Source of the DNA: Nitrospira sp.
Lineage (GTDB): Bacteria; UBA10199; SBBF01
Assembly: GCA_005240075.1 (NCBI GenBank)
Contig: SBBF01000075.1
Span: 1 to 43,917 of the forward strand
DNA: 43,917 nt
Reading direction: 5' to 3'
Part shown: one piece after another, positions 18,082 to 28,479 of the stretch
Position numbering within the stretch: the first letter of the stretch is position 1
Layout: every line of letters starts with the position of its first letter
Notes under the pieces: model-generated
The model's database searches: none
What the model was told of the DNA's origin: nothing
The model's input: only the letters and a program-made list of their open reading frames with translations
Made by a program: the position numbers and the translations under genes

Positions 18082-18333
18082 TTAACGGTTTCTGTTTCGG
18101 CTACAGACCTTGTTAAAGGCTTCTTTGCCGCTGATAAGCTCCCCCCGGTCGGCTTGTTTGATTCCGATGGCGATATCCTTGCGAAGATTCTCGAGTTTTG
18201 CCTGGTATAAACGTTTTTCATCTTCGAACAGGCGCAGGGCTTCTCGGATTACCTCACTGGCAGAGGTGTATAGCCCACTAGCCACCTTCCGCTGGACAAG
18301 CTTTTCAAGAGCCGGTGTCAGTGAAATATTCAT
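18082..18333 (-). CDS. parD: ParD-family antitoxin
   Basis: An 83-aa protein with an N-terminal ribbon-helix-helix (MNISLTPALEKLVQRKV, then YTSASEVIREALRLFE) that binds DNA and a C-terminal toxin-wrapping region ending in ELISGKEAFNKV. It precedes parE by 9 bp. A good GGAGGA binding site lies just upstream of the ATG. A 21-bp inverted repeat about 40 bp upstream is a likely operator. Confidence 0.92.
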   Translation of the reverse strand: MNISLTPALEKLVQRKVASGLYTSASEVIREALRLFEDEKRLYQAKLENLRKDIAIGIKQADRGELISGKEAFNKVCSRNRNR

Positions 18334-18371
18334 GGTTTTTCCTCCTCCTGTTCGTCAACTCTTATATAATA

Positions 18372-18392
18372 ACAAAGATTATCAATCTTTGT
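18372..18392. promoter_or_regulatory. Inverted repeat upstream of parDE (operator or weak terminator)
   Basis: Two perfect 9-bp arms, ACAAAGATT and AATCTTTGT, are separated by ATC. On the minus strand a TATTAT -10-like hexamer follows, so the palindrome overlaps the likely parDE promoter and fits ParD autorepression. It is also 40 bp past the cyclophilin stop, so a terminator role is the alternative, although the stem is AT-rich and there is no U-run. Confidence 0.5.
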
Positions 18393-18431
18393 CATTATTA
18401 ACTTTCAAGTATTTAAGCTGAAAACGAATAT

Positions 18432-18986
18432 TTATTCAACAACTCTGATTTCAATATCGTTGATTTTATCCCCCGGCCGGATTTGTTGAACCACGTCCAT
18501 TCCTGAAACCGTCTGTCCAAACACGGTGTATTGCCCGTCTAAATGAGGAGTCGCTTCGAGAGTAATATAAAATTGAGACCCGCTGGAGCGCCGTTCGGGG
18601 TTGACCTGATCTCCTTGCCTGGCCCAAGCTAGCGCCCCTTTCGCGTGAGGCAAACCAATTTCAGCCTTGACCGTATACCCAGGACCGCCGGTCCCATCAC
18701 CTTTTGGATCTCCCCCCTGAACTACAAATCCCGGCACAACGCGATGAAAAGTCAGCCCCTTGTAAAAACCTTGATTTGCCAACTGAACAAAGTTGGTCAC
18801 CGACAAGGGAGCCTTGTCCGGATAGAGTTCGCAAACAATATCCCCTTTGGAGGCATGAATGACCGCTTCATATTTTTTTCCTGATTCAAAATTCATTGGC
18901 TTAGTTGGTTCGATTGTCATGAAAGTTTCTCCTTGGGTGTTGGGAATAGATAAAAAAAATAAGACCAAAAAAATTAAAGAATGCAT
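18432..18986 (-). CDS. Exported cyclophilin-type peptidyl-prolyl cis-trans isomerase
   Basis: A 184-aa protein with an N-terminal signal peptide (hydrophobic residues about 2-15, likely cleavage near TQG-ET), so it acts outside the cytoplasm. The cyclophilin core has FHRVVPGFVVQGGDP (catalytic Arg), the GDGTGGPGY loop, then SSGSQFYITL and HLDGQYTVFGQ. It catalyses proline isomerisation during protein folding. The stretch GALAWARQGDQVNPE has Trp where most bacterial cyclophilins have Met. GGGGG lies 4-5 bases upstream of the ATG. Neighbours are TA modules, so it is probably a single-gene unit. Confidence 0.93.
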   Translation of the reverse strand: MHSLIFLVLFFLSIPNTQGETFMTIEPTKPMNFESGKKYEAVIHASKGDIVCELYPDKAPLSVTNFVQLANQGFYKGLTFHRVVPGFVVQGGDPKGDGTGGPGYTVKAEIGLPHAKGALAWARQGDQVNPERRSSGSQFYITLEATPHLDGQYTVFGQTVSGMDVVQQIRPGDKINDIEIRVVE

Positions 18987-19004
18987 ATAACCCCCAAAAT
19001 TTTT

Positions 19005-19343
19005 CTAAAAAATTCTGAGAAACGCGCGGTGGATCGTCTTCCAGTCTCTTAAAGAGAGAGCCCCCAGTTTTTGGTGAACGAGATTTTCCTCCACAGTCAC
19101 CATTTTGGCAAGCCTCACTTTCGAAGGACTCACTAAACCAGCCTCCTTCCAATCGTCAATCAAAAGGTCTCCTTTGATTTTTGGCCCTTCTATTTGGCTT
19201 GTCACCATAGCAATAATCACCAAGTCAGGAAAAGTTTTTATCGGAATAGAGGCCATCACCAAGGCCGGTCTTTTTTTGTGGGTTGATAAATCGGTAAAAG
19301 GAAAGGGAACCAGGACAACATCTGCCGGTTTATAAGTTGTCAT
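19005..19343 (-). CDS. MazF/PemK-family endoribonuclease toxin
   Basis: A 112-aa protein starting MTTYKPADVVLVPFPFTD, the classic PemK/MazF opening. It continues with KKRPALVMAS and GLVSPSKVRLAKMVTVEE, where Ser/Lys/Arg line the active groove. These enzymes cut single-stranded mRNA. The ATG at 19343 is preferred over an upstream in-frame start because the family begins there. It overlaps the upstream antitoxin gene by 14 bases, implying translational coupling. Confidence 0.92.
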   Translation of the reverse strand: MTTYKPADVVLVPFPFTDLSTHKKRPALVMASIPIKTFPDLVIIAMVTSQIEGPKIKGDLLIDDWKEAGLVSPSKVRLAKMVTVEENLVHQKLGALSLRDWKTIHRAFLRIF

Positions 19344-19548
19344 AAACAGAATCGCGCGGGTTGTCCCATTCCGCAAAGGCCTTTTCAGCCAAAGCCAAGG
19401 CCGCCTGGTTTTCACGACGGTGAGTGAGATAATGCTCCAAAGCCTGAACGACAATCTCCCTCACTGTTCTTCCTTCCTGCGCCGATTCCAGACGAAGCAG
19501 TTTAAAAAGCTGGGGATTTTTAAGATCAATGGTCAATCGGGTATCCAT
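19330..19548 (-). CDS. RHH-type antitoxin of the MazF/PemK module
   Basis: A 72-aa protein. MDTRLTIDLKNPQLFKLL and then GRTVREIVVQALEHYL form a ribbon-helix-helix DNA-binding domain. An Ala-rich helix and the acidic tail EWDNPRDSVYDNL look like the part that blocks the toxin. It lies directly upstream of the PemK/MazF gene with a 14-base overlap. A TTGACA promoter element and an inverted repeat precede it. Confidence 0.87.
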   Translation of the reverse strand: MDTRLTIDLKNPQLFKLLRLESAQEGRTVREIVVQALEHYLTHRRENQAALALAEKAFAEWDNPRDSVYDNL

Positions 19549-19554
19549 AAAATC

Positions 19555-19583
19555 ATAGAAACATAAAAATGTTTATATGTCAA
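19555..19583 (-). promoter_or_regulatory. Likely promoter and operator of the mazEF-like module
   Basis: The minus strand has a perfect -35 TTGACA (19583-19578). An inverted repeat AAACAT/ATGTTT (19559-19574) sits in the spacer. The -10 is unclear: TTCTAT at 17-bp spacing, or TATGAT further downstream at a poor 20-bp spacing. The arrangement resembles the other TA promoters in this window. Confidence 0.45.
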
Positions 19584-19613
19584 TGGACAAAAAAGGCGGT
19601 CGGATTTGTTGGA

Positions 19614-20300
19614 CTACTTCTCCATAAATTTTTTTGAAATTATTTTTTGGCTGGCCAAAGAGGTTCTTTTTTTGATTTCCTTCCAGTCAGTATAGGGTTT
19701 TTGAAGAGCTTTATAATGGCTGAGATCGGTCTCCGACAAATCCCATGGCTTGGGATCCGCCAGTTGCAGGGCTAATTGCCGGGCAATCGATTCCCCATTA
19801 TCCTGGGGATAAAGGCGATCCATAGGTTCAAGAGCAGAAAGAGATTTTTCAACTCCCAGAGTATCAAAGAGAGCGGCAAAGTCGATAAAATCGCGGGTCG
19901 TGTTCCTTCGAACAATGAGATAGGCTTTAATCCGAAATATCTCCTCGGTAGTTGGAACGCGAAGACCTTTAATGACCGTGGTTTCCAAAGGGGCTTTGCG
20001 AATGAGTTGCCGGATTCCGGTCCGGACTCCTTTAAAATGACCCAAAATAAGGACAGGAGGTTCCAATCTTTTGGTAATCCATCCCACCTCCTGTTCCACT
20101 TGCCTTAAAATTGCTTCAAAACGTTTTTTGAGATCGGCAACAACATAATCGGCATCCATGGAAACACGGTGGCCCGCATGAAGCGCGGCGGCAGTCCCTC
20201 CCACGAGAACTGATTGGGGAAAATGAGACTGAAACAAAACCTGGGCTGAAAGGAGCCTTTCCCATTCTGGCAATTCCTGTAATGGCTTTTTTTTCTTCAC
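19614..20300 (-). CDS. AbiEii-like nucleotidyltransferase-fold protein, probable toxin
   Basis: A 228-aa protein. VLVGGTAAALHAGHRVSMDADYVV (about residues 31-54) is the nucleotidyltransferase core with the GG motif and the D-x-D metal pair. The GHR-S-D-D pattern is close to AbiEii-type toxins. Later RVPTTEEIFRIKAYLIVRRNTTRDFIDF matches the KL-A-x-RxxxRDxxD region of the same family. AbiEii toxins transfer nucleotides to RNA targets. It overlaps the upstream 131-aa gene by 4 bases (ATGA), so they form a two-gene module. The Lys-rich C-terminus is unassigned. Confidence 0.72.
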   Translation of the reverse strand: MKKKKPLQELPEWERLLSAQVLFQSHFPQSVLVGGTAAALHAGHRVSMDADYVVADLKKRFEAILRQVEQEVGWITKRLEPPVLILGHFKGVRTGIRQLIRKAPLETTVIKGLRVPTTEEIFRIKAYLIVRRNTTRDFIDFAALFDTLGVEKSLSALEPMDRLYPQDNGESIARQLALQLADPKPWDLSETDLSHYKALQKPYTDWKEIKKRTSLASQKIISKKFMEK

Positions 20301-20692
20301 AATGATGAGCCCCCTTGAGCCGTTTTGAGAATCCCTGTCCAGAGGGGAGTCACCCCATATATTTTTGTGGACGACAATACTCTTTCAAGAGCCAGAGTTG
20401 TTGCACCAAAAGGACGGTTGATCACCTCAAGATAAAGAACTCTCCAATCATCGAGAGATCCCTCCATCAGCAACTCCTCCAAAAAAACAGGATGGGACAG
20501 GTTGGATTGATTGACTCGGACACTCGACCAAGACCCTTCTTGAGAGTCAAAACCTTTCCCCCAGCGCGCCTGGGCCGCTTTTTTGGCAATGAGGGTTCGT
20601 TCAAGACCAGAAAGAGACCGTTTACGCATGACTCCCCCCTGGCGACCATAATTCTCAAAGAGACGCCTGGTTTTTAAGGATAACCTGTTCAT
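20297..20692 (-). CDS. Probable antitoxin partner of the AbiEii-like protein
   Basis: A 131-aa protein that I do not recognise by name. The N-terminus is basic, with RKRSLSGLERTLIAKKAAQARWGKG, a short helical and Arg/Ala/Trp pattern seen in small proteins encoded beside AbiEii-like nucleotidyltransferases. The rest (residues about 60-125) looks alpha/beta, for example DWRVLYLEVINRPFG. It overlaps the downstream toxin-like gene by 4 bases. The start may instead be the Met at residue 22. The function is inferred from position. Confidence 0.55.
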   Translation of the reverse strand: MNRLSLKTRRLFENYGRQGGVMRKRSLSGLERTLIAKKAAQARWGKGFDSQEGSWSSVRVNQSNLSHPVFLEELLMEGSLDDWRVLYLEVINRPFGATTLALERVLSSTKIYGVTPLWTGILKTAQGGSSL

Positions 20693-20744
20693 GAGAATAT
20701 TTTATGCTTACGGGGTAAGGATAGTCAATGAAAAATACAGGGAC

Positions 20745-20777
20745 AAAAAAAGGCGTGGTTTTTGACCACGCCTTTTT
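20745..20777 (-). terminator. Intrinsic terminator of glnA
   Basis: A perfect 8-bp GC-rich stem, GGCGTGGT (20752-20759) with ACCACGCC (20765-20772), is flanked by A7 on one side and T5 on the other. On the minus strand it ends in a run of T, 27 bp after the glnA stop. The A/T flanks make it usable in both directions. Confidence 0.9.
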
Positions 20778-20803
20778 ATCGAGATACTGATTTTTTTCAC
20801 CCA

Positions 20804-22222
20804 TCAAACATCGTAATACATGAAGAACTCCTGCGGCACTGGGCGAAGGCGAACGGGGTTGATTTCGTTCTCCTTCTTGTAGTCAATCCAGGTTTGGATT
20901 AAATCCTGGGTGAAAACTCCTCCTTTAAGCAGGAATTCATGATCCCGTTCTAATGCGCAGAGAGCCTCTTCCAGGCTTCCCGGCGCCGAGGGGACTTTCT
21001 TCAATTCCTCCGCCGACAAACCGTAGATGTTCTTATCCAGCGGTTGACCCGGATCGATCTTGTTTTCAATTCCATCCAGTCCGGCCATTAACATCGCCGC
21101 AAAGGCAATATACGGATTGCAGGAAGGATCTGGCGTCCGGAATTCCAATCTCTTGGCTTTTGGCGACGGCGAATACATCGGGATTCGGACCGATGCCGAA
21201 CGATTGCGGGATGAATAGGCCAGGTTGATCGGCGCCTCAAAACCGGGAACCAACCGACGGTACGAATTGGTAGTCGGATTCGAAAAAGCGCAAATCGCCG
21301 GCGCATGTTTCAGAATGCCGCCAATGTAATGAAGCCCCATCTGGGAGAATCCGGCATACTTGTCCCCCGCAAAAAGCGGCTTGCCCGCTTTCCAGATCGA
21401 TTGGTGAGTGTGCATCCCCGAACCATTATCGCCAAATAACGGTTTTGGCATAAAAGTGACCGTTTTGTTATGCCGCTTCGCGACATTCTTCACAATGTAC
21501 TTGTACCAAAGCATCTTGTCCGCCATGTTGACCAGCGAATCAAAACGGAGATCAATCTCCGCCTGCCCCGCTGTGGCCACTTCATGGTGGTGTTTTTCGA
21601 CAACGATTCCCGCCTTTTCCATTTCAAGAATCATTTCCGAACGGATGTCCTGGAGACTATCGGTCGGAGAAACCGGAAAATATCCTTCTTTATGACGCGG
21701 CTTGTAGCCCAGATTTTTCTGGTCCCCATTTTTTCCGGTGTTCCAAACCCCTTCTTCCGAATCGATGTGGTAGTACCCTTCGTGGGCTTTTTGGTCAAAA
21801 GAGACATTGTCAAAAATAAAAAACTCCGCCTCCGGTCCAAAGTAGGCCACATCCCCCAAACCGGTCGATTTGAGGTAATCTTCCGCCTTTTTGGCAATGC
21901 CTCGGGGATCGCGGCTATAGGCTTCGTGAGTCACCGGATCAGCAATATTTCCGATGATCGATACGGTGGTTTCCGCGCAAAAAGGATCAATCTTGGCAGT
22001 GGACGGATCGGGCATGAGCAACATGTCCGATTCGTTGATGGCTTTCCATCCCCGGATGGAAGAACCGTCAAAACCGTTCCCCTCCTCAAAAAGGGCTTCG
22101 GTCAGTTCGGATAGCGGCAACGAATAATGTTGCCACGTTCCCAGCAAATCACAAAACTTGAGGTCAACGATCTTGCATTTGAGATCCTTGGCCCACGCAA
22201 TTACTTCTTTTGGTGTATTCAT
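20804..22222 (-). CDS. glnA: Glutamine synthetase, type I
   Basis: A 472-aa protein, the normal length of dodecameric GSI. It joins ammonia to glutamate with ATP. Recognisable are FDGSSIRGW, the metal/glutamate site [26 protein letters not shown], the loop [24 protein letters not shown]-type NRSASVRIP and [13 protein letters not shown]. The Tyr in [12 protein letters not shown] aligns with the adenylylation site of the beta subtype. ATG 22222 is chosen over an upstream in-frame start because AAGGAG (22231-22236) precedes it and family members begin here. It is the last gene of the nitrogen cluster. A structured leader lies immediately upstream and a terminator follows. Confidence 0.98.
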   Translation of the reverse strand: MNTPKEVIAWAKDLKCKIVDLKFCDLLGTWQHYSLPLSELTEALFEEGNGFDGSSIRGWKAINESDMLLMPDPSTAKIDPFCAETTVSIIGNIADPVTHEAYSRDPRGIAKKAEDYLKSTGLGDVAYFGPEAEFFIFDNVSFDQKAHEGYYHIDSEEGVWNTGKNGDQKNLGYKPRHKEGYFPVSPTDSLQDIRSEMILEMEKAGIVVEKHHHEVATAGQAEIDLRFDSLVNMADKMLWYKYIVKNVAKRHNKTVTFMPKPLFGDNGSGMHTHQSIWKAGKPLFAGDKYAGFSQMGLHYIGGILKHAPAICAFSNPTTNSYRRLVPGFEAPINLAYSSRNRSASVRIPMYSPSPKAKRLEFRTPDPSCNPYIAFAAMLMAGLDGIENKIDPGQPLDKNIYGLSAEELKKVPSAPGSLEEALCALERDHEFLLKGGVFTQDLIQTWIDYKKENEINPVRLRPVPQEFFMYYDV

Positions 22223-22243
22223 TGAATTGGCTCCTTTTATATA

Positions 22244-22283
22244 CCTTCCGGTCTCTCCGCCCAAGGCAGAGAGCCCATGAAGG
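22244..22283 (-). ncRNA. Structured leader A, upstream of glnA (candidate glutamine-responsive RNA)
   Basis: The minus-strand RNA folds as outer stem CCUUC/GAAGG, asymmetric loop AU versus G, pair GG/CC, a G-A mismatch, then a 9-bp stem (CUCUCUGCC/GGCGGAGAG) with a UUG loop. The flanks CCCTTCATGGGC and GACCGGAAGGTATATAA are identical to those of the leader before glnB, while the inner stem differs in sequence but still pairs. The 3' arm ends 7 bases before the glnA ribosome binding site, so folding could control translation. It recalls the glnA glutamine-riboswitch motif (UUCAU...GAC-GGAAG) but lacks its known extra stem. Confidence 0.6.
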
Positions 22284-22332
22284 GTGTGTTACTCAAATCA
22301 AACTTCGCTCTGGAGAGCAAGCAAAATCTGCC

Positions 22333-24224
<1,892 letters not shown>

Positions 24225-24394
24225 AACCCCTCCTTTAAAAGGCTTTAAGTTTAAACAACAAACAATTTTTGGTGTGTTTGTAATTGAGGTAAGGAACTCG
24301 ACAACTCCGCGGACCTACACTCTCCCACATGACACCCCAATGACCAACCTTTAATACTACCTGCAAAAAATAATCAACGCTAAAAAACAAAAAA

Positions 24395-24745
<351 letters not shown>

Positions 24746-24803
24746 TCAGAGATTCTCTCCCTCTCCCATTTTTAAGAAGAGAGAGAAAATCCCCATGATC
24801 CCT

Positions 24804-26180
24804 CTACATATGACCTGCCGTAGCCGGTTGAAAATCAGGATAAGCCTGGTTGCCATGCTCGCCCACATCCAGTCCTTCCTGTTCTTCTTCCTTGGAAACA
24901 CGCAACCCCAGAACGATCTTGATCAGCCCCCAAGCGACCAACGAACCAACAAAGGTATAAACGGCCACCGCCAAAACCCCCTTTAACTGGGCCATAAAGA
25001 GGGTCCAACCGCCGCCAAAAAAGAGACCATCTCCTGTGGCTGTTGCCACCAGACTGTTTTGCGCAAAAAGCCCCACGGAGAGAGTCCCCCAAATTCCATT
25101 GACCAAATGAACTGAAAGAGCGCCCACCGGATCATCGATCCTCATTTTGTCAAAGAAAAGAACTGCCAACACAACCAAAACTCCGGCAACCGCTCCGATA
25201 ATCAATGCACTGAAAACACTGACAAAAGCGCAGGGAGCGGTAATCGCCACCAGTCCAGCCAGTGAGCCATTTAAAATCATCGACAAATCGGGTTTTCCCA
25301 ACATCACCCACGACGTGAACGTAGCCGTCAAGATCGCCATGGCACAAGCCATGTTGGTGGTAAGCGCAATGTGGGCAATATCCTTGGCCGCCGCCCCCAT
25401 GGTGCTCCCCGGATTAAATCCAAACCAGCCGAGCCACAAAATCAGAGCTCCCAGCGTGGCCATTCCCATGTTATGCCCCGGAATGGGATGGACCTTGCCA
25501 TCCTTGAATTTGCCGATGCGAGATCCCAGCATTAAAATTCCAGCGAGCCCCGCCCATCCCCCAACCGAGTGAACCACGGTAGATCCGGCAAAATCCCACA
25601 TCCCCGCTTTGGCCAGCCATCCCCCTCCCCAGATCCAATGGCCGGTGACGGGATACATCAAAGCCACAAGAATAAAGGAAAAAACAATGAAGGAGAGGAA
25701 TTTGATCCGTTCCGCCACGCATCCCGAAACAATCGTGGCCGCTGTTCCAGCAAAAACAAGCTGGAAGAAGAATTTGGCATACAACGGAATACCGGTCCAG
25801 TTGATCGAAGAATAAACCCCCTGATAGGCCTCCCCTGTGGCAGGAGAATTGTCTGCCCCCAACAGGGACCAGATTCCGTTGGTTCCGACAAAACTGTTGC
25901 CATCTCCAAACATCAACCCCCACCCGATGACATAATAGGCAAGCGATGAAATGGCAAAAACAATGAAATTTTTGGCCAGGATGTTAACCGCGTTCTTGCT
26001 CCGGCAGAGTCCTGCTTCCACCATGGCAAAACCGGCGTTCATCCAGAACACCAGAAATGCAGTGACAAGAGTCCAGACTGTATCCAGCGCGATTTTCAAA
26101 TCCCCCACCTCCTGAGACCACCCCAGGCGGGGAAGAACCAGGATAAAAAAAGTCAACAAGCAAAAAAGTTTCCGACGCAT
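24804..26180 (-). CDS. amtB: Ammonium transporter (copy 2)
   Basis: A 458-aa protein with an N-terminal signal peptide (RRKLFCLLTFFILVLPRLGWSQ) and then the Amt channel domain: WMNAGFAMVEAGLCRSKN, twin-His regions GHWIWGGGW and ALSVHLVNGIWG, and the C-terminal tail QEGLDVGEHGNQAY. ATG 26180 is chosen over an upstream in-frame ATG because AAGGAG lies just before it and the signal peptide starts there. It is clearly diverged from copy 1, so this is not a recent tandem duplication. The sigma-54 promoter about 75 bp upstream implies induction under nitrogen limitation. Confidence 0.97.
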   Translation of the reverse strand: MRRKLFCLLTFFILVLPRLGWSQEVGDLKIALDTVWTLVTAFLVFWMNAGFAMVEAGLCRSKNAVNILAKNFIVFAISSLAYYVIGWGLMFGDGNSFVGTNGIWSLLGADNSPATGEAYQGVYSSINWTGIPLYAKFFFQLVFAGTAATIVSGCVAERIKFLSFIVFSFILVALMYPVTGHWIWGGGWLAKAGMWDFAGSTVVHSVGGWAGLAGILMLGSRIGKFKDGKVHPIPGHNMGMATLGALILWLGWFGFNPGSTMGAAAKDIAHIALTTNMACAMAILTATFTSWVMLGKPDLSMILNGSLAGLVAITAPCAFVSVFSALIIGAVAGVLVVLAVLFFDKMRIDDPVGALSVHLVNGIWGTLSVGLFAQNSLVATATGDGLFFGGGWTLFMAQLKGVLAVAVYTFVGSLVAWGLIKIVLGLRVSKEEEQEGLDVGEHGNQAYPDFQPATAGHM

Positions 26181-26255
26181 GTTCCTCTCCTTATGTCTGT
26201 TAATGAAGTTTATATGATACACACACCCCTTTTTTACCTCCCCTGCCCCGCGTCA

Positions 26256-26271
26256 TGCAAAACTCGTGCCA
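26256..26271 (-). promoter_or_regulatory. Sigma-54 promoter of amtB2-glnK
   Basis: The minus strand reads TGGCACGAGTTTTGCA: -24 element TGGCAC, 5-bp spacer, -12 element TTGCA, an essentially perfect RpoN consensus. The expected start is near 26245, giving a 5' leader of about 65 bases. An NtrC-type activator would be needed. No clear NtrC site was recognised upstream. Confidence 0.88.
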
Positions 26272-26369
26272 AAATTGTAAAATAATTAACTGTCTGATTT
26301 ACATGTGATTCAGTAAAACAACCTTCTCATCAAATCGCTTATTAAAAAGGCAATGATGAAAAAAGAGGC

Positions 26370-27401
26370 TTAATAAACCATCCCTAAATTAAAAAAGAGG
26401 GTAAAATCGACTGAAGGACCGGTGGAGGTGACATCTTCCATCAAAGCGGCCCGATAGAAAACTTTGTTTAAACCCCGTCTCACAAATCGTTCACCGGTAA
26501 AACAGATCGTCAAATCAACCGCCGGATCGGAGAGTTCCGAAATTTGTACATTCTGGAAAAGAGGAGAGATCAGATCGATTTGAACCAACATCGAGAGATG
26601 CTCAAAAAGATTGAACTCAACGCTCTCACCGAAAACAAATCCCCCTTTTTTTTGGATGAGACTTAAGTCGTCATGAACTCCCAGAGCCAAAAAGCCGATT
26701 TGCGAATAACTGTGAAGACGTTTATACGACTTTTCCGCCAAAAGGGTGAACCCCATATCAACCTCACCGCTACCGGTCCCCTCCGAACGACTCCCCGTTG
26801 GGAGTTTAAGTGAAGTTCGGATAGCGAACGCGGGAATTGTTTTGGTTTCGTCAAACAATTTGAATTTCTGATGCAGTACAAGATCACTCAAACCAAAACT
26901 GGATTGATCCACCCGATAAAGAACCGCTCCATTGTTTGTTGCCCGATAAGAAAAACGCCCCTGGTCAACTTTTTGCCGCCCGGCGTTTGGAAAACCAAAA
27001 GCGTTGTGATAACCCTGGATAAACGAATCAAGAAATCCGGCGGAAAAAGAAAGAAAAGGGAGTTCAACTCCTATTTCAATTCGATCAGTCAAACCATAAT
27101 GGGTACGGAGGGCCGTTCTTGCCAATTCCATATCCAGATCCAATCCAACCCCGACAGCTTGAATGTGCCGTTCAAAAAGATTGGAGAAAGAAAAATCGAT
27201 GGAAGAAGAAGACTTGCCTTGCGGAAGAGTTTCGGTCCGTTCGAGCGGTTGGGATATAAAAAGAAGATGGAGCGGATTTTGCGTCCGAACCGGCAGGGGG
27301 CCGTAAGGGTCATAGGAAGAAACATCAAAGATACCGGCAAAGACAGATTTTGAAAAAAGAAATAAAACAGCAACGGAAAAAAATAAATATTTTCTCAACA
27401 A
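26370..27401 (-). CDS. DUF3187 family outer-membrane-like protein
   Basis: A 343-aa protein with a signal peptide (LFFSVAVLFLFSKSVFA). The mature part starts with YDPYGPLPVRTQNPLHLLFISQPLER, the opening of DUF3187 proteins. It continues with alternating beta-strand segments such as HYGLTDRIEIGVELPF, AIRTSLKLPTGS and GSGEVDMGFTLLAEK, consistent with a beta-barrel. These proteins are of unknown function, probably in the outer membrane. It lies downstream of trxB on the same strand, separated by the palindromic repeats. It is transcribed towards the amtB2 promoter region. Confidence 0.78.
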   Translation of the reverse strand: MLRKYLFFSVAVLFLFSKSVFAGIFDVSSYDPYGPLPVRTQNPLHLLFISQPLERTETLPQGKSSSSIDFSFSNLFERHIQAVGVGLDLDMELARTALRTHYGLTDRIEIGVELPFLSFSAGFLDSFIQGYHNAFGFPNAGRQKVDQGRFSYRATNNGAVLYRVDQSSFGLSDLVLHQKFKLFDETKTIPAFAIRTSLKLPTGSRSEGTGSGEVDMGFTLLAEKSYKRLHSYSQIGFLALGVHDDLSLIQKKGGFVFGESVEFNLFEHLSMLVQIDLISPLFQNVQISELSDPAVDLTICFTGERFVRRGLNKVFYRAALMEDVTSTGPSVDFTLFFNLGMVY

Positions 27402-27406
27402 ATCGG

Positions 27407-27477
27407 CAGGGGCGAATCTTGTATTCGCCCTGAAATAAAAAATTAGATTTAAGGGCGATCACAAGGATCGCCCCTAC
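27407..27477. repeat. Inverted pair of REP-like palindromes
   Basis: Two hairpin-forming palindromes, GGGCGAAT/ATTCGCCC (27410-27430) and GGGCGATC/GATCGCCC (27453-27473), lie in opposite orientation about 20 bp apart. Both have the loop core CTTGT on their respective strands and an AGGGGC-type outer edge. The trxB stop codon (TAG, 27474-27476) lies inside the edge of the second copy. The pair resembles REP/BIME arrangements and may also act as a terminator. Confidence 0.7.
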
Positions 27478-28388
27478 TCTTCCAGATACCGCTCTGCATC
27501 GATCGCCGCCATGCAACCGGTGCCGGCGGCTGTCACCGCCTGCCTGTAATAATGATCCTGAACATCGCCGGCGGCAAAAACGCCGGTAATGTTTGTTTTC
27601 GTTGTTTTGCCGTCGGTCAAAATATAACCATTTTTCATCTCTAGCTGTCCGTAAAACAGTTTCGTGTTCGGTTCATGGCCAATCGCCACAAAAAAACCGC
27701 CGCAGGGAAAATCTTTTTCCTCTCCATTCCGGACATTTTTAATTCTGACCCCCGTCACGGAATTCTCTCCCAACACATCAATGATTGCTGAATTCCAGAC
27801 AAATTTTATTTTGGGATTTTTAAAAGCCCTCTCCTGCATGATTTTAGAGGCTCTCAATTCCGCGCGTCGATGAACCACCGTCACTTCACTGGCAAAACGG
27901 GTGAGGAAAATGGCTTCCTCCATGGCAGTGTCCCCTCCCCCTACCAAAACCAGTTTTTCATTCTTGAAAAAAGCACCGTCACAGGTGGCACAAGCCGATA
28001 CCCCTTTTCCCATCAATCTTTTTTCATTTTCAAGACCTAAAAGTTTGGCTGTCGCTCCTGTTGAGATGATTACCGTCTTGGCCTCAAACAACTCTTCCCC
28101 CACCCAGATTTTTTTGGGATTGGCTTTTAAATCAACACGCGTCACATCTTTGGTGACCAATTCCGTCCCAAAACGCTCCGCCTGTTTGCGCCACAACTCC
28201 ATCAGCTCCGGTCCCATGATGCCATCCGGAAAGCCGGGATAATTTTCCACATCCGTGGTAATCATCAGTTGGCCTCCCGCCTGATAGCCTTCAAACAAGA
28301 GAGGCTTTAAATTGGCCCGAGCTGAATAAATCGCCGCCGTCAGTCCAGCCGGACCAGAACCGATGATGATTACATTGTAAATAGTCAT
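27474..28388 (-). CDS. trxB: Thioredoxin-disulfide reductase
   Basis: A 304-aa low-molecular-weight flavoenzyme that reduces thioredoxin with NADPH. It shows the FAD motif IIGSGPAGLTAAIY, the redox-active CxxC in SACATCDGAFF, the NADPH motif VGGGDTAMEEA, HRRAELRAS for NADP phosphate recognition, and FAAGDVQDHYYRQAVTAAGTGCMAA near the end. It ends YLEE exactly where a GTAGGGGC palindrome supplies the stop codon. It is divergent from the large plus-strand protein at 28480, with about 90 bp between them. Confidence 0.97.
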   Translation of the reverse strand: MTIYNVIIIGSGPAGLTAAIYSARANLKPLLFEGYQAGGQLMITTDVENYPGFPDGIMGPELMELWRKQAERFGTELVTKDVTRVDLKANPKKIWVGEELFEAKTVIISTGATAKLLGLENEKRLMGKGVSACATCDGAFFKNEKLVLVGGGDTAMEEAIFLTRFASEVTVVHRRAELRASKIMQERAFKNPKIKFVWNSAIIDVLGENSVTGVRIKNVRNGEEKDFPCGGFFVAIGHEPNTKLFYGQLEMKNGYILTDGKTTKTNITGVFAAGDVQDHYYRQAVTAAGTGCMAAIDAERYLEE

Positions 28389-28479
28389 GGAAAAAGCTTG
28401 TCTACCAAATCACCAAAAATTTTCCACCACTATTTCGTTTGCCTAAAACTTCAAGATCCGGTATTTTTTATTATTCCAA

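Noticed and set aside
20297-20692. The 131-aa gene as an AbiEi-type antitoxin
   Set aside because: AbiEi is larger with a winged-helix N-terminus; this protein lacks that pattern, so only a generic antitoxin role by position is proposed.
28085-28100. TGGCAC-like and GTGCCA-like strings elsewhere as further sigma-54 sites
   Set aside because: Other occurrences lack a TTGCA/TTGCT element at 5-bp spacing and lie inside coding sequence.
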